From positions 1-10,351 of the forward strand of contig JABISU010000135.1 of the NCBI GenBank assembly GCA_018700255.1: 10,351 nt of DNA. The letters run 5' to 3'. Positions 1-7,114 of this stretch are shown piece after piece. A program made the translations under genes and the position numbers. This DNA comes from Flavobacteriales bacterium (lineage in GTDB: Bacteria; Bacteroidota; Bacteroidia; Flavobacteriales; UA16). The number at the start of each line of letters is the position of its first letter. Within the stretch, counting starts at the first letter, position 1. The notes under the pieces were generated by a model that was given only the letters and a program-made list of their open reading frames with translations, searched no databases and was not told the DNA's origin.

Positions 1-1468
1 GCTTCTTGTCGCCTCCCATATAGCTGGTTATATCTCTGGCTGATCCACGGCGAGATGGATAATCTCTATCGAACTCCTGCTCAGCGAGGAATTGAACAAA
101 TGTGTTTAGACCTTCGTCCATCCAAGTCCACTGCCGCTCGTCAGAGTTGATGATCATAGGGAAGAAATTGTGACCCACTTCGTGTATTATTACTGAGATC
201 ATCCCGTGCTTCGTGCGTTGTGAATACGTCCCATCCTCAGATGGACGCCCCCCATTGAAGCAAATCATAGGGTACTCCATTCCTATCCATTTAGTATGAA
301 CAGATATCGCTACTGGGTAAGAGTAGTCTATCGTGTACTTAGAGTAGGTACGAAGGGTTTGGGCTACAGCTTTCGTACTATACTGCTCCCAAAGAGGATT
401 GCCTTCCTTTGGGTAAAAACTCATTGCTAAAGGGCGGTATTTCCCTACAGGAACCGTCATAGCATCCCAAATGAACTTACGGCTGGTTGCAAATCCGAAG
501 TCTCTAACATTTTTTGCTGTAAACACCCAAGTCTTGAGTCCCTTTTCCTTAGTCTTCTCAGCCTCGCGAGCCTCCTCCTCAGTTACGATAATAACAGGGT
601 GATCAGTTGTTACCTTAGCCAGTTCAAATCGCTTTCGCTGCTTCGCTGTAAGAACCGTTTTAGGGTTCGTAAGTTCTCCTGTAGAAGCTACTATGTGGTC
701 CGAAGGAACTGTTATTGCTACTGTATAATCTCCAAAGCAAAGTGTAAACTCTCCCGATCCTAAGAACTGCTTATTTTGCCATCCTTCGTTGTCTGAGTAA
801 ACAGCGAGTCGTGGAAAGAATTGAGCAATTGTGTAGAGATAATTGTCGTTCTCTTCGAAATGCTCATATCCTGAACGACCACCAATCTCCATACGGTTGT
901 TAATATTGTACCACCAGTCAATGCTGAACTTAAAAACTCCACCTGACTTTAGAGGGCGAGGAAGATCCACGCGCATCATCGTTTTATTAATTGTGTAGCT
1001 CAGTGGTTTTCCAGCAACATCTTTAACGCTCTCAATATTGAACCCTCCTTCGAAAGTAGGTTCGAGCTTATTTACTGTTCTAAAACTTTCGCGATCTCCC
1101 CAATAATCCTCACCGATTTTGTGGGAGTCTGAGTCTTTAGAGCGAACGTTTTGGTCCAATTGAACCCAAAGATAACGTAGCGCATCTGGGCTATTGTTAG
1201 TGTAAGTAATCGTTTCAGACCCATCGATGCGCTGAGTATTGTCATCTAAAGTGATGTGCATGTCATAATCAACCTGCTGCTGCCAGTATTCATGGCCGGG
1301 AGCACCTGAAGCTGTGCGATACACGTTGGGAGTCGGAAGTTCTGTTCTAAGCTGTCGAAACACATTCGTGTTGGTGCGGCTGATTTCTTCTTGCTGAGCA
1401 TTGGCAGGCGCCGTCATGCAAAGAGCTGATATTACAGCAAATGCAAGAGTAAGTATGCGAATTTTCAT
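1..1468 (-). CDS. Secreted M1-family zinc metallopeptidase (C-terminus beyond left edge)
   Basis: This is a partial gene: 489 residues are visible from the ATG at 1466-1468 and the frame stays open to the left edge. The first 24 or so residues form a signal peptide (basic MKIR, hydrophobic core, Ala-Asn-Ala just before Gln25), so the enzyme should be exported. An M1-type N-terminal beta domain follows, then the gluzincin catalytic core: HEVGH at 429-433, with Glu452 in WMDEGLNTF exactly 18 residues after the second His, giving the HEXXH-X18-E zinc site. Where classical M1 aminopeptidases have GXMEN, this protein reads WIGMEYP (Met397), so the Asn that helps bind the substrate N-terminus is replaced by Tyr. 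The family hydrolyses peptides, usually from the N-terminus; the substrate here is unknown. It lies 83 bases downstream of mazG on the same strand and may have its own promoter. Family assignment is firm; aminopeptidase activity is less certain. Confidence 0.93.
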   Translation of the reverse strand, partial: MKIRILTLAFAVISALCMTAPANAQQEEISRTNTNVFRQLRTELPTPNVYRTASGAPGHEYWQQQVDYDMHITLDDNTQRIDGSETITYTNNSPDALRYLWVQLDQNVRSKDSDSHKIGEDYWGDRESFRTVNKLEPTFEGGFNIESVKDVAGKPLSYTINKTMMRVDLPRPLKSGGVFKFSIDWWYNINNRMEIGGRSGYEHFEENDNYLYTIAQFFPRLAVYSDNEGWQNKQFLGSGEFTLCFGDYTVAITVPSDHIVASTGELTNPKTVLTAKQRKRFELAKVTTDHPVIIVTEEEAREAEKTKEKGLKTWVFTAKNVRDFGFATSRKFIWDAMTVPVGKYRPLAMSFYPKEGNPLWEQYSTKAVAQTLRTYSKYTIDYSYPVAISVHTKWIGMEYPMICFNGGRPSEDGTYSQRTKHGMISVIIHEVGHNFFPMIINSDERQWTWMDEGLNTFVQFLAEQEFDRDYPSRRGSARDITSYMGGDKK

Positions 1469-1551
1469 GTTGTTTATTCTAATTGAGAACCGCAATTTAC
1501 AGCTATCTGCAAGAGATGCCATAAATAAAAAGTCATAAGATTGTCGTAATA
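1469..1551 (-). promoter_or_regulatory. Gap between mazG and the M1 peptidase, with a weak promoter candidate
   Basis: On the minus strand this gap contains TATTTATG (1520-1527), one mismatch from the Bacteroidota -7 consensus TAnnTTTG. A TTA (1547-1549) lies exactly 19 bases upstream, where TTG is expected for the -33 element. Transcription would begin near 1513, leaving a leader of about 45 bases before the peptidase ATG. The match is imperfect and such AT-rich motifs arise by chance; co-transcription from mazG is also possible. Confidence 0.3.
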
Positions 1552-2340
1552 TTAGCCTAAAGCCGTTTTTGCACTACTCCAATACTCTTCCATTTCCTTG
1601 AGAGGCATTTCTCCTAGATTCTTTCCATCTGCTTTTATGGATGCCTCAAGATGTTTGAAACGCTTAATAAATCTTCGATTAGTTCTCTCAAGAGCTTCAT
1701 CGGGATTCACGTCTAAAAACCTTGAATAATTAATCAAAGCGAAAAGAACATCGCCAAACTCGTCTGCTATACGGTCTGATTTGTTTTCCACCTCATATGC
1801 AAGCTCACCTAACTCCTCATTCACCTTATCTAGGACTTGCTCTGCGTTATCCCAATCAAACCCCACTCCCCTCACCTTATCTTGAATTCTGAAAGCTTTT
1901 ACAAGACTAGGAAGTGATCGAGGAACGCCTTCTAGAACAGATCTATTTCCCTCCTTTAGCTTGAGCTTCTCCCAGTTTGCTTTTACTGTTTCCTCATCAT
2001 TTGCCTCTACATCATCATATATATGGGGGTGTCTAGAAATAAGTTTGTCAGAAATTGAATTGAGGGAGTCGGCTATATCCCAACCTCCATCCTCGACGGG
2101 TATTTCAGATCCTAGTTTTGCATAAAAAACCATGTGGAGAAGTACATCTCCCGTTTCCTTTTTAATTTCCTGAACATCTGCGTCTATAATAGCATCTGCC
2201 AATTCATATGTTTCCTCGATAGTGAGGTGACGGAGAGACTCGAAAGTTTGTTTTTTATCCCAAGGACATTTTTCACGTAACTCATCCATGATATCTAAAA
2301 GTCGTCCGAAAGCTGCTAGTTTTTCCTCACGTGTATGCAT
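1552..2340 (-). CDS. mazG: Nucleoside triphosphate pyrophosphohydrolase MazG
   Basis: This 262-residue protein has almost the same length as E. coli MazG and the same tandem two-domain layout. The first domain carries CPWDKKQTFESL (25-36), EETYE (42-46) and ETGD (62-65), the EExxE and ExxD acidic residues that bind Mg2+ in all-alpha NTP pyrophosphatases, followed by RHPHIYDD (103-110). The second domain has RIQDKVRGVGFDW (151-163), EELGEL (175-180) and DEFGD (193-197), again with complete acidic residues. The family hydrolyses (d)NTPs to NMP and pyrophosphate, clearing non-canonical nucleotides, and in some bacteria it affects ppGpp levels. It acts in the cytoplasm. It starts 93 bases from the divergent nqrM-like gene and is followed by the M1 peptidase. 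It has no obvious functional tie to the NQR genes. Confidence 0.97.
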   Translation of the reverse strand: MHTREEKLAAFGRLLDIMDELREKCPWDKKQTFESLRHLTIEETYELADAIIDADVQEIKKETGDVLLHMVFYAKLGSEIPVEDGGWDIADSLNSISDKLISRHPHIYDDVEANDEETVKANWEKLKLKEGNRSVLEGVPRSLPSLVKAFRIQDKVRGVGFDWDNAEQVLDKVNEELGELAYEVENKSDRIADEFGDVLFALINYSRFLDVNPDEALERTNRRFIKRFKHLEASIKADGKNLGEMPLKEMEEYWSSAKTALG

Positions 2341-2387
2341 GGTGCGAAGATATAGTTTTTGCTGAAGTTTAAATGCTTGGTAAAGAT

Positions 2388-2417
2388 TGAAATTAATCCA
2401 TGAATATAGAACTTCAA
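2388..2417 (-). promoter_or_regulatory. Weak candidate promoter for mazG
   Basis: Reading the minus strand, TTG (2415-2417) is followed after exactly 19 bases by TAATTTCA (2388-2395). Spacing and first elements fit the Bacteroidota TTG-N19-TAnnTTTG pattern, but the last two bases of the -7 box do not match. It would give a leader of about 40 bases for mazG. It is offered mainly because this 93-base divergent gap (2341-2433) must serve both mazG and the nqrM-like gene. Confidence 0.22.
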
Positions 2418-2436
2418 TATGTAAATTTGCAATATG
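2415..2436 (+). repeat. CAATATG direct repeat spanning the nqrM-like start codon
   Basis: CAATATG occurs at 2415-2421 and again at 2430-2436, a 15-base period, and the second copy contains the nqrM-like ATG. The first copy contains an in-frame ATG followed at once by TAA (2419-2424), a minimal start-stop pair. Between the copies lies TAAATTTG (2422-2429). That matches TAnnTTTG but is too close to the ATG to be the -7 box of this start. It may be chance in AT-rich DNA. Confidence 0.4.
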
Positions 2437-2649
2437 GAATGGAAAGTTATTCTCTTGTCTATAGGATTAATCGGCATCGCATTTGCTGGCATCGCAATTA
2501 AATTACTCCTTAAAAAAGATGGGGAATTTGCTGGCACTTGTGCTAGTAACAATCCAATGTTCCAAGATGAAAGCGGTTCTTGTAGCGTATGTGGAGCAAG
2601 ACCTTCTGAGCAATGTCTTAATGAAGAAGAAGCTTCTAAAAAGGCTTAG
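2434..2649 (+). CDS. nqrM: Small four-cysteine membrane protein, candidate Na+-NQR maturation factor NqrM
   Basis: This 71-residue protein has one N-terminal membrane span (about residues 4-26), then Lys-Lys and a short soluble tail. The tail holds four cysteines at 36, 50, 53 and 61, arranged as GTCAS, SCSVC and a final Cys. NqrM (DUF539) of gammaproteobacteria is similarly a single-span protein of similar size with one isolated Cys in a GSCGG context followed by a cluster of three; it is needed to mature Na+-NQR, probably by supplying iron to the NqrD/NqrE site. The architecture and the position beside apbE and the nqr operon support the same role here, but overall sequence identity to the vibrio proteins looks low, so the function is inferred. 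The gene is opposite in strand to the operon and its last four bases overlap the end of apbE tail-to-tail. That it is a real gene is likely: it has sensible composition and a membrane-plus-Cys pattern. The alternative is an unrelated small metal- or thiol-binding membrane protein. Confidence 0.72.
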   Translation: MEWKVILLSIGLIGIAFAGIAIKLLLKKDGEFAGTCASNNPMFQDESGSCSVCGARPSEQCLNEEEASKKA

Positions 2650-3755
2650 TATAGCCAAGTTATTTTCTCACTCCATCCTGGAGTAGTCCAGAACTCAAAT
2701 TCTGATTCTGAGCCTTCTTTATTCATGATGAAGAGAGCTTCAAGCGGCAGTCCCGATCTGACTTCTCTCATCTTCTCAATAAATTCAACACCATCTTCTG
2801 GTCCAAGAACCATACAAGCAGTAGCATAGGCGTCTGCTATTGCAGCAGAATTAGCTTGAATAGTCACACTTAATAAGCCATTGTAAGATGGATATCCAGT
2901 TCGTGGATCTAAAGTATGTGAGTACTTAATCCCATTTACTTCAATAAATTTTCTATAGTTTCCACTCGTACATACTGCAGCATCTTGAACATCAATGATT
3001 GCTTGTAGGGGCCTACTACCATCTACAACATCCTGAGCAATGGGCTTATCCACGGCTATTCTCCAAGCCATACCATTCTTATTCTGCCCTATACACCTCA
3101 CCTCTCCACCTAGCTCAACCATTGCGTCTTCAATCCCTGCATCTACAAGCAAATCGATTAGCATATCCACAGTATATCCTTGGGCTATAGCATTAAAATC
3201 TAATTGCGAACGGCCATCACCTTTGCTGATATGTGACTCTACATATTCAGTCCTAGTCTCAATATCATCAAAATCAATATTCTCCGTTCTAAATCCCACA
3301 AACTCCATTACGCTGTCAACATCCGCTGTATCGACAGTTTCAACATGATTTAAACCAAACCCCCACAAATCAACCAACGGCTTAACCGTTGGATCGAATG
3401 CTCCATCAGAGTCTCTGTGTATTTCCCAAGACATATCCCATAGCACAGTCCAAATCTTAGTATTATCATAAAACCTGAAAACCGTATCCTCGCGGGAGAA
3501 ATCATTGATTTGAGAAATCCTTGAATCTTTACGCCAAGTATTCATTTCACTGTCCATTACCTCGAACAACGAATCAACTGAATACTGAGAAACTGAATGT
3601 TCGCTTACATACTTAATCACATATGTCGTCCCTTGAGCCTTACCAGAAATAATTTTCTCTTCGGCTATTGAACTACAACCTTCTAAAAACAAAAAAGCCA
3701 ACACACTAGCGACTGTTACAGTCGTTCGCATATTGACATTTAAGATAGTTGTCAT
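2646..3755 (-). CDS. apbE: FAD:protein FMN transferase ApbE (lipoprotein)
   Basis: This 369-residue enzyme covalently links FMN, taken from FAD, to threonines of target flavoproteins; here the obvious targets are NqrB and NqrC. The N-terminus is a lipoprotein signal with lipobox LEGC, so Cys27 should be lipidated and the enzyme anchored on the periplasmic side of a membrane. Family motifs in order: DGAFDPTVKPLVDLWGFG (117-134), LDFNAIAQGYTVD (185-197, the usual DLGGIAKGYAVD block), ELGGEVRCIG (214-223), CTSGNYRKF (262-270), HTLDPRTGYP (280-289) and ADAYATA (307-313, the Mg2+-binding block). The start at 3755 is favoured by GGAGGG nine bases upstream, but Met9 (3731) would leave a more typical short signal and cannot be excluded. 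It is the last gene of the operon, six bases after nqrF, and its stop overlaps that of the convergent nqrM-like gene. Confidence 0.96.
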   Translation of the reverse strand: MTTILNVNMRTTVTVASVLAFLFLEGCSSIAEEKIISGKAQGTTYVIKYVSEHSVSQYSVDSLFEVMDSEMNTWRKDSRISQINDFSREDTVFRFYDNTKIWTVLWDMSWEIHRDSDGAFDPTVKPLVDLWGFGLNHVETVDTADVDSVMEFVGFRTENIDFDDIETRTEYVESHISKGDGRSQLDFNAIAQGYTVDMLIDLLVDAGIEDAMVELGGEVRCIGQNKNGMAWRIAVDKPIAQDVVDGSRPLQAIIDVQDAAVCTSGNYRKFIEVNGIKYSHTLDPRTGYPSYNGLLSVTIQANSAAIADAYATACMVLGPEDGVEFIEKMREVRSGLPLEALFIMNKEGSESEFEFWTTPGWSEKITWLY

Positions 3756-3761
3756 AATTAA

Positions 3762-5060
3762 TTACCCTCCGAAATCATCAAAAGCAACGTTCTCATCAGG
3801 GATACCCCAATCGTCAGCCATTTTAATAACCGCTTGGTTCATTAAAGGTGGGCCACAGAAATAAAGTTCGATATCCTCAGGAGCTTCATGTCCTTCAAGG
3901 TGGTACTTGATAACTGCATTATGAACGAATCCAATAAATCCATCTCCATCAGTATCTTTATCATCCTTCTTTTCCACCCAGTTGTCCTCTGGAGCTGGTT
4001 CAGAAAGAACTACGTGGAATGTGAAATTCGGAAACTCCTTTTCAATTTTCTTGAAGTCCTCCAAATAGAAGAGCTCACGTTTAGAACGTCCTCCGTAGTA
4101 AAATGTAACCTTCCTACCAGTTTTCGCAGTGTGGAAAAGATGAAATAGGTGCGAACGCATAGGCGCCATTCCAGCACCACCACCAATATATAGCATTTCA
4201 GCTTCTGAGTCCTTAATAAAGAATTCCCCATAGGGACCAGATACATTGACTTTATCGCCGGGTTTCTGATTAAATACATATGACGAACAAACTCCTGGAT
4301 TTACTTGCATCCAATCATTCCGCTCTCTATCCCATGGCGGTGTAGCAACACGAATATTCAGCATAACGATATTCCCTTCTGCAGGGTGATTTGCCATCGA
4401 ATAAGCTCTGACAATTGGCTCGTCGTTTTTCATTTTTAAATCCCATAGACCAAATTTATCCCACTCAGTCTTAAACTTCATTGGCTCATCATGGTGATCC
4501 GGGTGAGCGGTAACATCGACATCTTTAAAGTCAACTTCAACCTCGGGAACATCAATTTGGATATATCCACCAGCTTCAAAATCTAGAGATTCACCCTCAG
4601 GAAGCCGAACAACGAACTCTTTAATAAAGGAAGCAACATTGTAATTAGAAACTACTTCGCATTCCCATTTCTTAACTCCGAAAACCTCTTCCGAGATTTG
4701 TATATCCATATCCTCCTTCACTTTCACTTGACATCCTAGTCGGAAGTTGTCAGCTATTTCTTTTCTTGAGAATGACGGCTCCTCAGTAGGCAGAATCGAC
4801 CCTCCTCCCGAGTGAACCTGACAAACACACTGTGAACAAGTGCCTCCTCCGCCGCAAGCTGAAGGAAGAAACACCCCCTTATTACTCAATACGTTTAAAA
4901 GAGTTGAACCACCTTCAACCTCAATCTTCTTTTCCTTATTGATTGTGATTGTTATGGCGCCACTAGGTGTGAGTTTGGCCTTTGCAAAAAGAAGCAAACT
5001 CACTAACATTAGTATTAGAAGCAGGAAAAATCCAATTGCTAAAAAAATAGTAGTAGTCAT
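3762..5060 (-). CDS. nqrF: Na+-translocating NADH:quinone oxidoreductase subunit F
   Basis: NqrF is the NADH-oxidising entry subunit. The 432 residues show an N-terminal membrane anchor (about 5-27) and a 2Fe-2S ferredoxin domain with ligands Cys69, Cys75, Cys78 and Cys110 (SACGGGGTCSQC). An FAD/NADH reductase domain of the ferredoxin-NADP reductase type follows: RAYSMANHP (218-226) and GPYGEFF (275-281) for flavin, GGGAGMAP (293-300) and YYGGRSKRE (321-329) for NADH, CGPPLM (402-407), and the conserved C-terminal FDDFGG. Electrons pass from NADH through FAD to the 2Fe-2S cluster and on to the NqrD/NqrE iron. Between the NADH motifs an insertion around 363-376 contains an acidic DxDxDG loop. 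It sits six bases after nqrE and six before apbE. Its last two codons and stop (GGA GGG TAA) also provide a Shine-Dalgarno-like sequence for apbE. Confidence 0.98.
   Translation of the reverse strand: MTTTIFLAIGFFLLLILMLVSLLLFAKAKLTPSGAITITINKEKKIEVEGGSTLLNVLSNKGVFLPSACGGGGTCSQCVCQVHSGGGSILPTEEPSFSRKEIADNFRLGCQVKVKEDMDIQISEEVFGVKKWECEVVSNYNVASFIKEFVVRLPEGESLDFEAGGYIQIDVPEVEVDFKDVDVTAHPDHHDEPMKFKTEWDKFGLWDLKMKNDEPIVRAYSMANHPAEGNIVMLNIRVATPPWDRERNDWMQVNPGVCSSYVFNQKPGDKVNVSGPYGEFFIKDSEAEMLYIGGGAGMAPMRSHLFHLFHTAKTGRKVTFYYGGRSKRELFYLEDFKKIEKEFPNFTFHVVLSEPAPEDNWVEKKDDKDTDGDGFIGFVHNAVIKYHLEGHEAPEDIELYFCGPPLMNQAVIKMADDWGIPDENVAFDDFGG
3765..3770 (-). promoter_or_regulatory. Shine-Dalgarno-like GGAGGG for apbE inside nqrF
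   Basis: The last two sense codons of nqrF read GGAGGG on the minus strand, nine bases before the apbE ATG at 3755. This spacing suits ribosome binding and argues for the upstream apbE start rather than Met9. The caveat is that these codons encode the conserved Gly-Gly end of NqrF, so they would be under protein constraint in any case. Confidence 0.5.
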
Positions 5061-5066
5061 AATCTA

Positions 5067-5681
5067 TCAGATTTCAATTCCCATAAAACTCATAAAAGCA
5101 ATGCCCATGAGACCTGTAATAATATAAGTAATACCTAATCCTTGTAACGGCGCTGGGACATTTGAATAACGGATTTTCTCACGAATCGCAGCTATTGCAA
5201 CAATAGCAAGCCACCATCCTACTCCACTTCCTAAGCCAAATGTTGTCGCCTCTCCTATTGAAGGATACTGACGCTCTTGCATAAATAGTGCACCACCTAA
5301 GATCGAACAGTTTACAGCTATAAGTGGCAGGAAAATTCCAAGAGCCCCATAAAGAGCTGGAGCAAATTTCTCAACAATCATCTCAACCAACTGTACCATA
5401 GAAGCGATTACCGCGATGAACATAATAAAGCTTAAAAAACTGAGATCAACAGTAGCAAAATCAGGATCTAACCAAGACAAAGCTCCCTCTTTAAGAACGT
5501 AGTTTTCAAGCAAATAGTTAATCGGCACCGTAATACCTAAAACGAATATGACTGCGAGCCCCAGACCATTGGCAGTTTTAACGGTTTTTGATACCGCGAG
5601 GTAAGAGCACATGCCTAGGAAGTAGGCAAAGATCATGTTCTCTACAAAAATACCTTTTACGAAAATGCTGAAATATTCCAT
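5067..5681 (-). CDS. nqrE: Na+-translocating NADH:quinone oxidoreductase subunit E
   Basis: NqrE is a six-helix integral membrane subunit, homologous to NqrD and RnfA/RnfE and inverted relative to NqrD. The 204 residues are almost all hydrophobic. Two cysteines in helix-centre motifs, Cys25 (LGMCSYLAV) and Cys125 (AVNCSILGG), correspond to the NqrE pair that, with two cysteines of NqrD, holds the iron centre carrying electrons across the membrane. [19 protein letters not shown] (151-169) and [15 protein letters not shown] (178-192) are typical of the family. Its ATG shares one base with the nqrD stop (TAATG), suggesting translational coupling. nqrF begins six bases after its stop. Confidence 0.98.
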   Translation of the reverse strand: MEYFSIFVKGIFVENMIFAYFLGMCSYLAVSKTVKTANGLGLAVIFVLGITVPINYLLENYVLKEGALSWLDPDFATVDLSFLSFIMFIAVIASMVQLVEMIVEKFAPALYGALGIFLPLIAVNCSILGGALFMQERQYPSIGEATTFGLGSGVGWWLAIVAIAAIREKIRYSNVPAPLQGLGITYIITGLMGIAFMSFMGIEI

Positions 5682-6370
5682 TAGTCCTCAATTAAAGCTT
5701 CGTTACGTGATCTTTGGATCCAAATAATTACTCCTACTACGACAAGTGCCATAGGGGGTAAAATCATCAAGTTGTTGTTTTCGTAGAATCCTCCCGACGA
5801 AATGAACCAATCTTGTGGAAGGAACTTCACTTGGCCCATTCCAGGAAGCGATATAGCCCCTGAGCCAAATACCTCACGAACAATAGAAACAGCAAGAAGT
5901 ACCCACGCATATCCCATTCCATTTCCAATAGCATCTAGAACAGATGGTCCTGGTTTATTTGCTAGGGCGAAGGCTTCAAGCCTTCCCATAATAATACAGT
6001 TCGTAATAATCAGACCTACAAAAACCGAAAGCTTCTCGCTAATATCAGGCTGATAAGCTTTTAGAACCTCATCCACAATAATTACAAGTGCCGCTATTAC
6101 TACAAGTTGAACAATGATTCTAATACGGTCCGGAATAAGATTTCGCAGTAACGAAACTATTACGTTACCTCCTATCATTACAAATAGTACTGACAAGCTC
6201 ATTATCACAGCTTGTTGAAGTTGAACAGTAATAGCCAATGCAGAGCATATACCCAGAACTTGGATCGTAATGGGATTAGAATCCCCTAGAGGATCTTTAA
6301 GAAGCTTGCGATTCTTCTTGCTAAATAATGACTCCCTTTTTGGAGTAATTGCTGACTTTTCAGTACTCAT
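5681..6370 (-). CDS. nqrD: Na+-translocating NADH:quinone oxidoreductase subunit D
   Basis: NqrD is the membrane partner of NqrE. The 229 residues show the iron-ligand cysteines Cys42 (LGICSALA) and Cys125 ([14 protein letters not shown]), plus [18 protein letters not shown] (149-166), which clearly mark this subunit rather than NqrE. The protein is about 20 residues longer than the vibrio NqrD because of a basic N-terminal cytoplasmic stretch (Lys/Arg-rich, residues 1-25). The start is well supported: its ATG shares one base with the nqrC stop, the same TAATG joint as nqrD/nqrE, and no other Met appears before residue 58. Together with NqrE it forms the core iron site between the cytoplasmic 2Fe-2S cluster of NqrF and the periplasmic FMN of NqrC. 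Confidence 0.98.
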   Translation of the reverse strand: MSTEKSAITPKRESLFSKKNRKLLKDPLGDSNPITIQVLGICSALAITVQLQQAVIMSLSVLFVMIGGNVIVSLLRNLIPDRIRIIVQLVVIAALVIIVDEVLKAYQPDISEKLSVFVGLIITNCIIMGRLEAFALANKPGPSVLDAIGNGMGYAWVLLAVSIVREVFGSGAISLPGMGQVKFLPQDWFISSGGFYENNNLMILPPMALVVVGVIIWIQRSRNEALIED

Positions 6371-7113
6371 TATTGTTTGCTTGAATTAGTTACTGATTCG
6401 AAATAGCGCTGATAGATAGAGATAGTCCTATCAATCATTTCTCCTACTCCAACAGATGTGATAGTACCTCCAGTAATACCATCAACACTATTAATATGGG
6501 TGTCACTTCCACCCTTTAAGATGGTGAAGTAAGGACTTAAATCTGCGATTTCCTTACCCTTGAACTTATCAGAGAAAAAGTTCTCCTTTATCTCCGCTCC
6601 TAAACCTGGAGTCTCTCCTTTATGATCGAACTTTGCTCCGTAGATTGTTTTCATGTCGCTTTCAAGTGCAACAAAACCCCAAATCGGGCCCCAAAGTCCA
6701 GAACCAACAACAGGAATTACATATATTTTTTCTCCTTCTTTTTCGCATATATAAAGTGGGAAGCTAAGTTCTGATGGTGGTCTTTTGCTTCTGTAGTCCT
6801 TCTTCACATCTAAATTAAATGGATCTGAGGAATCTGCCGGATCAACATCTCCAGTTGAAACATAAAGCACATTACCTTCAGAATTAAGAGACAACCTCTC
6901 CTTCACGTATGTAGGGAAATCTGCTTTCGCCTCGACTCTAGTTGTAGAAACACCAAGAGCTCCAAGAATATCTACCATTTGCTTATCCGCAGCATTCTTC
7001 TTCTGAAGGGGCTTAAGAGACAGCGAAGTGTATGCGAGAGCTGTACCTACTATTAACACCATGATAATGGAAAATAGGTATGTATATCCTGTGTTGTTTT
7101 TATCAATTGCCAT
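6370..7113 (-). CDS. nqrC: Na+-translocating NADH:quinone oxidoreductase subunit C (start corrected)
   Basis: NqrC carries a covalent FMN on a periplasmic domain. With the start chosen here it has 247 residues: short N-terminus (MAIDKNNTGYTY), one membrane span (about 10-33), then a soluble domain with FMN-binding features GLWGPIWGFVAL (139-150) and TPGLGAEI (168-175). The flavin attachment motif is DGITGGTITS (211-220), predicting Thr217 as the FMN-bearing residue. A longer frame opens at 7176, but it would overlap nqrB by 62 bases and add 21 residues with no counterpart in the family. The ATG at 7113 follows the nqrB stop after one base (TGA-T-ATG) and gives the usual Bacteroidota N-terminus. 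The segment around 90-110 is rich in Asp, Ser and Pro and looks like a lineage-specific loop. The stop shares one base with the nqrD start. Confidence 0.97.
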   Translation of the reverse strand: MAIDKNNTGYTYLFSIIMVLIVGTALAYTSLSLKPLQKKNAADKQMVDILGALGVSTTRVEAKADFPTYVKERLSLNSEGNVLYVSTGDVDPADSSDPFNLDVKKDYRSKRPPSELSFPLYICEKEGEKIYVIPVVGSGLWGPIWGFVALESDMKTIYGAKFDHKGETPGLGAEIKENFFSDKFKGKEIADLSPYFTILKGGSDTHINSVDGITGGTITSVGVGEMIDRTISIYQRYFESVTNSSKQ

Positions 7114-7114
7114 A

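Noticed and set aside
2422..2429. TAAATTTG as the promoter of the nqrM-like gene
   Set aside because: It matches TAnnTTTG, but transcription would begin at or after the ATG at 2434 and no TTG lies at the required distance upstream.
2316..2686. Two further open frames overlapping the nqrM-like gene (67 residues at 2483-2686 plus, 78 residues at 2316-2552 minus)
   Set aside because: They lack family features and lie in other frames of the nqrM-like, apbE and mazG region, whereas the 71-residue frame has a clear membrane span and ordered cysteines.
2651..2691. Possible terminator hairpins after the nqrM-like gene (CTCCA-TCC-TGGAG and CTGGA-GTAG-TCCAG)
   Set aside because: Stems are only five base pairs, the two compete for the same bases, no T-run follows, and the bases encode the apbE C-terminus.
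4010..4279. 89-residue minus-strand frame inside nqrF
   Set aside because: It is an alternative frame of a well-conserved gene and has no recognisable motif.
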